Assembly (NCBI GenBank): GCA_002359095.1
Contig: DEQD01000038.1
Coordinates: forward strand, 1-64,000
Origin: Caryophanales bacterium UBA3375
GTDB taxonomy: Bacteria > Bacillota_I > Bacilli_A > UBA3375
Length of the DNA: 64,000 nt
Direction of reading: 5' to 3'
Positions within the stretch are counted from its first letter, which is position 1. Every line of letters begins with the position of its first letter. Positions 63,539-64,000 of this stretch are shown here, one piece after another. The notes under the pieces are model-generated. The model had not been told where the DNA came from, did not search any database, and saw only the letters and a program-made list of their open reading frames with translations. Position numbers and translations under genes: made by a program.

Positions 63539-64000
63539 TTAAACACTAGCTTTCTTTTTTGTTGTTTTAGTTTTTTTACGTTTGATAATCGGATCTTTTT
63601 TATTTTCTACAACATCTTTATTAATTGTAATAGATTCTATTGTTTTATCACCTGGTACTTCAAACATTAAATCATTCATAGTTTTTTCTAAAATACTACT
63701 TAAACCACGAGCTCCAACATTTTTTTCTAATGTGATTTTAGCCATTGCTTCTAGCGCTGATTTATCAAATTTGATTTTAACATCATCCATTGCAAACAAT
63801 TTTTCATATTGTTTAACTATTGCATTTTTAGGTTCGGTTAAAATATGTAATAAATCAGTTTCTGTAAGTGGAACTAATGGTGCAATATTACTAATGCGTC
63901 CCATGAATTCTGGAATTAATCCATATTCAATTAAATCATCACTAGTAATATTTTCATACACTTCTTTTTCACTTAAAGTTTTAACTTCAGAATTTAAGTC
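63539..64000 (-). CDS. clpX: ClpX ATPase subunit, C-terminal part (gene runs off the window)
   Basis: 153 codons are visible; the frame is open to the window edge. The sensor-2/C-terminal domain is clear: IEYGLIPEFMGRIS (RIS form), LTEPKNAIVKQYEKLF and GARGLSSILEKTMNDLMFEVP. The tail is Lys-rich (KRKKTKTTKKKASV), longer than usual. Unfolds substrates for ClpP. The Walker motifs lie outside the window. Confidence 0.93.
   Translation of the reverse strand, partial: DLNSEVKTLSEKEVYENITSDDLIEYGLIPEFMGRISNIAPLVPLTETDLLHILTEPKNAIVKQYEKLFAMDDVKIKFDKSALEAMAKITLEKNVGARGLSSILEKTMNDLMFEVPGDKTIESITINKDVVENKKDPIIKRKKTKTTKKKASV

Noticed and set aside
1..64000. Use of UGA as tryptophan (genetic code 4)
   Set aside because: Core genes use TGG for Trp with no internal TGA. 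Only the decayed gene at 43088 has a TGA at a possible Trp position.
1..64000. CRISPR arrays, tRNA or rRNA genes, insertion sequences
   Set aside because: No regular repeat-spacer pattern, cloverleaf or transposase ORF was found on either strand by eye.

Overview
The window is low-GC (about 28% by eye), densely packed bacterial DNA of Firmicutes/Bacilli type. Gene blocks match Bacillus order (rimP-nusA-ylxR-ylxQ-infB, ytxG-ytxH-ccpA-tyrS, dxs-tlyA, yloU-fakA, trmR-trhP1-trhP2, comGA-GG). Trp is TGG throughout the core genes and TAA is the main stop, so UGA is not read as Trp. Isoglutaminyl-synthase (GatD), a sortase-like motif and Shine-Dalgarno (SD) sequences of AAGGAG type suggest a walled, host-associated member of the Erysipelotrichia/RF39/Mycoplasmatota-adjacent Bacilli. 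This placement is an inference. No rRNA, tRNA, CRISPR array or complete mobile element was seen.

Layout. 1-1.4 kb: a KAP-type membrane NTPase without a start. 1.9-6.8 kb: a complete arginine deiminase operon (arcA, argF/arcB, arcC, antiporter) behind a duplicated promoter module. 7.1-9.2 kb: an ABC exporter pair with an Asn/Gln-rich N-terminus. 9.2-17.4 kb: M42 peptidase, Hsp33, ytxG/ytxH, a shortened CcpA, tyrS, era, dxs, tlyA. 17.8-23.3 kb: yloU, fakA, gatD, ffh, chorismate mutase and a fused AroE-AroK. Nearly everything after 23.3 kb is on the minus strand: thiamine pyrophosphokinase, a thioester-domain adhesin (24.1-25.9), a frameshifted gene, a YjiH transporter, an AI-2E-type permease, valS, the nusA-infB operon, a cyclophilin lipoprotein, truA, a hemolysin III homolog, the seven-gene comG operon (39.0-42.9), a decayed membrane-protein locus (43.0-44.2), NAD salvage (pncB, fused nadD-nadE), deoC, gshF, MATE, trxB, trpS, HAD, asnS, ribF, truB, YitT, a candidate small RNA (58.2 kb), a PriA without helicase motifs, the tRNA U34 hydroxylation/methylation genes, engB and the 3' end of clpX.

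Main observations. (1) A 72-bp upstream/leader element, with two blocks of 23 and 26 identical bases at identical spacing, precedes both the thioester adhesin (25916-25987) and the comG operon (42936-43007). It lacks the TGnTATAAT extended -10 seen at most other promoters here. Surface adhesion and the competence pseudopilus may therefore be one regulon under an unusual activator or sigma factor. (2) Between yitT and priA lies a stand-alone transcription unit of about 134 nt with a strong extended -10, a 13-bp closing stem, a T-run, and two inner hairpins whose loops are C-rich and anti-SD-like. It looks like an undescribed trans-acting sRNA. (3) Several core proteins are remodelled: PriA without Walker motifs, CcpA about 75 residues short, and fusions AroE-AroK, NadD-NadE and GshA-GshB.

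Functionally, the window combines arginine fermentation for ATP, salvage-based NAD supply, glutathione/thioredoxin redox defence, MEP isoprenoid synthesis (dxs only), translation and tRNA modification, and a DNA-uptake pilus. Start codons given below were often moved inward from the longest open frame because a clear SD marks the internal start.
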